Positions 61,631 to 64,000 of a stretch of DNA of 64,000 bases are shown in pieces; position 1 is the first letter of the stretch, and each line of letters opens with the position of its first letter. The stretch covers positions 3,968,001 to 4,032,000 of the forward strand of contig LS483478.1 in assembly GCA_900478215.1 (NCBI GenBank), written 5' to 3'. Under the pieces are notes generated by a model. It did not search any database. It had not been told where the DNA came from and saw only the letters and a program-made list of their open reading frames with translations. A program made the position numbers and the translations under genes. The stretch is from Salmonella enterica subsp. houtenae serovar Houten (GTDB taxonomy: Bacteria; Pseudomonadota; Gammaproteobacteria; Enterobacterales; Enterobacteriaceae).

Positions 61631-62269
61631 ATGAGTTTATTTGATAAAAAGCATCTTGTTACTCAAGCAGATGCGTTACAAGGACGCAATACCCCGATGC
61701 CGATCGCCACTCTGCATGCGGTAAATGAACACTCTATGACCAATGTCCCTGCCGGGATGGAGATCGCTTACTTTGCTATGGGCTGTTTCTGGGGCGTAGA
61801 ACGTTTATTCTGGCAATTGCCTGGCGTATACAGCACCGCGGCAGGATATGCGGGCGGTTACACGCCTAATCCAACCTACCGGGAAGTCTGCTCCGGCCAG
61901 ACCGGTCATGCCGAAGCGGTACGGGTGGTGTACGATCCTGCCGTTATCCGTTATGAACAACTTTTACAGGTCTTCTGGGAAAATCACGATCCGGCGCAAG
62001 GGATGCAACAGGGCAACGATCATGGTACGCAATACCGTTCTGCGATTTATCCCTTAACACCGGAACAGAGTGCCGCCGCTCACGCCAGTCGCGAGCGCTT
62101 TAAGTCGGCAATGGCCGCCGCCGGAGACAATCGCCCAATCACCACGGAAATCGCCCATGCGACGCCGTTTTACTACGCCGAAGATGAACACCAACAGTAT
62201 CTGCACAAAAATCCGTATGGTTACTGCGGGATAGGCGGGATCGGCGTTTGCCTGCCGCCTGACGCGTGA
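61631..62269 (+). CDS. msrA: Peptide methionine sulfoxide reductase A
   Basis: 212-residue enzyme repairing methionine-S-sulfoxide. The catalytic C52 is in AMGCFWGVE; resolving cysteines are near the C terminus ([12 protein letters not shown]). Long family members like this one carry an N-terminal extension of about 40 residues. The gene is divergent from tamA with about 210 bases between. Confidence 0.97.
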   Translation: MSLFDKKHLVTQADALQGRNTPMPIATLHAVNEHSMTNVPAGMEIAYFAMGCFWGVERLFWQLPGVYSTAAGYAGGYTPNPTYREVCSGQTGHAEAVRVVYDPAVIRYEQLLQVFWENHDPAQGMQQGNDHGTQYRSAIYPLTPEQSAAAHASRERFKSAMAAAGDNRPITTEIAHATPFYYAEDEHQQYLHKNPYGYCGIGGIGVCLPPDA

Positions 62270-62451
62270 CGGCACTGGCGTAGGCGGCGCTTGTCGGCGT
62301 TGAAAATGAACCCTCTGGCGACTTTACAGTAGCTTACGCTATACTAGCCCTGAACTTACCAGCTCACTGCTACGAGCCGGTTTTCATTACACGTTACCAC
62401 ACGGATTTATAAACTTCCCTTCCGAGGATCTGGCGTTTCGCCGGATAAGAT

Positions 62452-63795
62452 ATGTTAAACAGTATATTCATTATATTCTGCCTGATCGCTGTAAGTGCGT
62501 TCTTCTCCATCTCCGAGATCTCGCTTGCCGCATCACGTAAGATTAAACTCAAATTATTGGCTGATGAAGGCAGTATCAACGCACAACGCGTATTGAAAAT
62601 GCAGGAAAATCCCGGCATGTTTTTCACCGTTGTGCAAATTGGCCTGAACGCCGTCGCTATTCTTGGCGGTATCGTCGGCGATGCGGCATTTTCGCCCGCC
62701 TTTTCCGCCCTTTTCTCGCACTATATGTCGCCTGAACTCTCCGAGCAACTGAGCTTTATTCTCTCTTTCTCGCTGGTGACGGGGCTGTTTATCCTGTTCG
62801 CGGATTTAACCCCGAAACGCATCGGTATGATTGCGCCAGAAGCTGTGGCTTTGCGTATCATCAACCCGATGCGCTTCTGCCTGTTCGTTTTTCGCCCGCT
62901 GGTGTGGCTGTTTAACGGCATGGCGAACAACATCTTCCGCCTGTTCAAAATTCCCATGGTGCGGAAAGACGACATCACTTCTGATGATATTTACGCGGTG
63001 GTGGAAGCCGGCGCGCTGGCGGGCGTTTTGCGCAAGCAAGAGCACGAACTGATTGAAAACGTGTTTGAACTTGAATCCCGCACCGTACCGTCTTCTATGA
63101 CGTCGCGCGAAAGTATCATCTGGTTTGATCTGCACGAAGACGAACAAAGCCTGAAGAAAAAAGTCGCCGAACATCCGCACTCAAAATTTTTGGTGTGTAA
63201 TGAAGATATCGACCACATCATCGGCTATGTAGACTCCAAAGATCTGCTGAATCGCGTGCTGGCGAACCAAAGTATGGCGCTGAATAGCGGCGTGCAAATT
63301 CGCAATACCTTGATTGTGCCGGATACGCTGACCCTTTCTGAGGCGCTGGAAAGTTTCAAAACGGCAGGCGAAGATTTCGCGGTCATTATGAATGAATACG
63401 CGCTGGTCGTCGGCATCATTACGCTGAACGATGTGATGACCACGCTAATGGGCGACCTGGTCGGCCAGGGGCTGGAAGAACAAATTGTGGCGCGTGATGA
63501 AAACTCCTGGCTGGTTGACGGCGGCACGCCGATTGACGACGTCATGCGCGTGCTGGATATCGATGAGTTTCCGCAGTCCGGCAACTATGAAACCATTGGC
63601 GGCTTTATGATGTTTATGCTGCGCAAGATCCCAAAACGCACTGATTCAGTGAAGTTTTCCGGCTACAAATTTGAAGTGGTGGATATCGACAACTACCGTA
63701 TCGACCAGTTGCTGGTGACGCGTCTCGACAATAAAAGCAACGTACCGGCGCCAAAACTGCCCGATGCGAAAGGCAAAGAAGACGGCGCGGCCTAA
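62452..63795 (+). CDS. ytfL: YtfL, CNNM/CBS-domain transporter family protein
   Basis: 447-residue protein with three to four N-terminal membrane segments (CNNM/DUF21, about residues 1-185), two CBS domains (about 200-335) and a C-terminal CorC_HlyC domain (about 350-430). Family members handle Mg2+/Co2+ efflux or small basic amine export; E. coli YtfL is reported in putrescine export at low pH. The role here is inferred from the family. Confidence 0.95.
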   Translation: MLNSIFIIFCLIAVSAFFSISEISLAASRKIKLKLLADEGSINAQRVLKMQENPGMFFTVVQIGLNAVAILGGIVGDAAFSPAFSALFSHYMSPELSEQLSFILSFSLVTGLFILFADLTPKRIGMIAPEAVALRIINPMRFCLFVFRPLVWLFNGMANNIFRLFKIPMVRKDDITSDDIYAVVEAGALAGVLRKQEHELIENVFELESRTVPSSMTSRESIIWFDLHEDEQSLKKKVAEHPHSKFLVCNEDIDHIIGYVDSKDLLNRVLANQSMALNSGVQIRNTLIVPDTLTLSEALESFKTAGEDFAVIMNEYALVVGIITLNDVMTTLMGDLVGQGLEEQIVARDENSWLVDGGTPIDDVMRVLDIDEFPQSGNYETIGGFMMFMLRKIPKRTDSVKFSGYKFEVVDIDNYRIDQLLVTRLDNKSNVPAPKLPDAKGKEDGAA

Positions 63796-63817
63796 AATCC
63801 GTTTACCAGAAACATCA

Positions 63818-63848
63818 ACGGCTCCTGATTCAGGAGCCGTTTTTTTTT
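63818..63848. terminator. Bidirectional terminator between ytfL and ytfK
   Basis: ACGGCTCCTG/CAGGAGCCGT stem with an ATT-type loop and T8 on the plus side. It follows ytfL and lies 32 bases from the ytfK stop on the other strand. Confidence 0.95.
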
Positions 63849-63879
63849 ACTTTTTTAACCTACTGCATAGCACTTTTGG

Positions 63880-64000
63880 TTATGCCATCTCAGTTTGCAG
63901 ACGCATAACCTGACGGTTAACTTCAGACATCACAGACAAATGCTGCTTGTCTCTCACTTTTGGGATAAGAATCTTACCCTTATCGAACTCAAAAGCGCCA
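63880..64000 (-). CDS. ytfK: YtfK, stringent-response regulator, 5' end outside the window
   Basis: Last 39 residues of the 68-residue YtfK: reads [15 protein letters not shown] and ends [11 protein letters not shown], matching E. coli closely. YtfK promotes (p)ppGpp accumulation by favouring SpoT synthetase activity under phosphate and fatty acid starvation. Convergent with ytfL. Confidence 0.93.
   Translation of the reverse strand, partial: GAFEFDKGKILIPKVRDKQHLSVMSEVNRQVMRLQTEMA

Overview
The window is a piece of an enterobacterial chromosome, almost certainly Salmonella enterica or a very close relative. The backbone order (pepA-holC-valS, argI, pyrLBI-ridA, mgtA, treRBC, nrdDG, cybC, tldE-darP, mpl, fbp, ppa, tamAB, msrA, ytfL, ytfK) matches the E. 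coli/Salmonella core. It also carries genes typical of Salmonella and missing from E. coli K-12: miaE, an arginine deiminase operon with its own ornithine carbamoyltransferase and ArgR-like regulator, and a Salmonella-type mgtA leader with the MgtL peptide and a PhoP box. No rRNA, tRNA, CRISPR array, insertion sequence, integrase or phage gene was seen. Several REP/BIME-type palindromes lie between genes.

Layout. 1-9.7 kb: pepA (5' end outside the window), holC, valS, yjgN, yjgM, miaE, rraB, argI, yjgK. 9.7-16 kb: an 800-base non-coding stretch, then arcA-arcC-argF-permease-ArgR paralogue, which degrades arginine to ornithine, ammonia, CO2 and ATP. 16-18 kb: pyrL attenuator, pyrB, pyrI, ridA. 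18-25.5 kb: mgtA with its Mg2+-sensing leader, then treR, treB and treC for trehalose uptake and cleavage. 25.5-28.7 kb: anaerobic ribonucleotide reductase nrdD-nrdG behind FNR, NrdR and DnaA-type sites. 28.8-37 kb: an accessory block with a vapBC toxin-antitoxin pair and an uncharacterised eight-gene catabolic operon (PRD protein, SFCGS protein, DUF4312, two multi-pass membrane proteins, metallohydrolase, DgaE-like PLP enzyme, DgaF-like aldolase) plus an MtlR/LicR-type activator. 37-39.7 kb: cybC, tldE, darP.

39.7-50.4 kb is the most notable part. It is a strongly A+T-rich island inserted between darP and mpl. On the minus strand it encodes, in the gene order of Salmonella pathogenicity island 4, a SiiA-like MotB-type protein, a SiiB-like MotA-type protein, a TolC-like outer membrane channel, an HlyD-like adaptor, a 1402-residue Ig-repeat adhesin and an ABC exporter. 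It looks like a miniature second Sii system in which the giant SiiE is replaced by a protein with about 11 Ig-like modules and a histidine-rich tail. The SiiB-like gene is broken by one nucleotide in a run of nine G, between its third and fourth membrane segments. That is the signature of a phase-variable or slippage-controlled switch, unless it is a sequencing error.

50.6-64 kb returns to backbone: mpl, fbp, a chemoreceptor with no periplasmic sensor domain behind a sigma-28 promoter (where E. coli K-12 has the ytfQRT-yjfF transporter), ppa, ytfP, tamB-tamA, msrA, ytfL, and the 3' end of ytfK.

Coordinates and motifs were read directly from the sequence. Family assignments rest on recognition of protein families, and no database search was possible.
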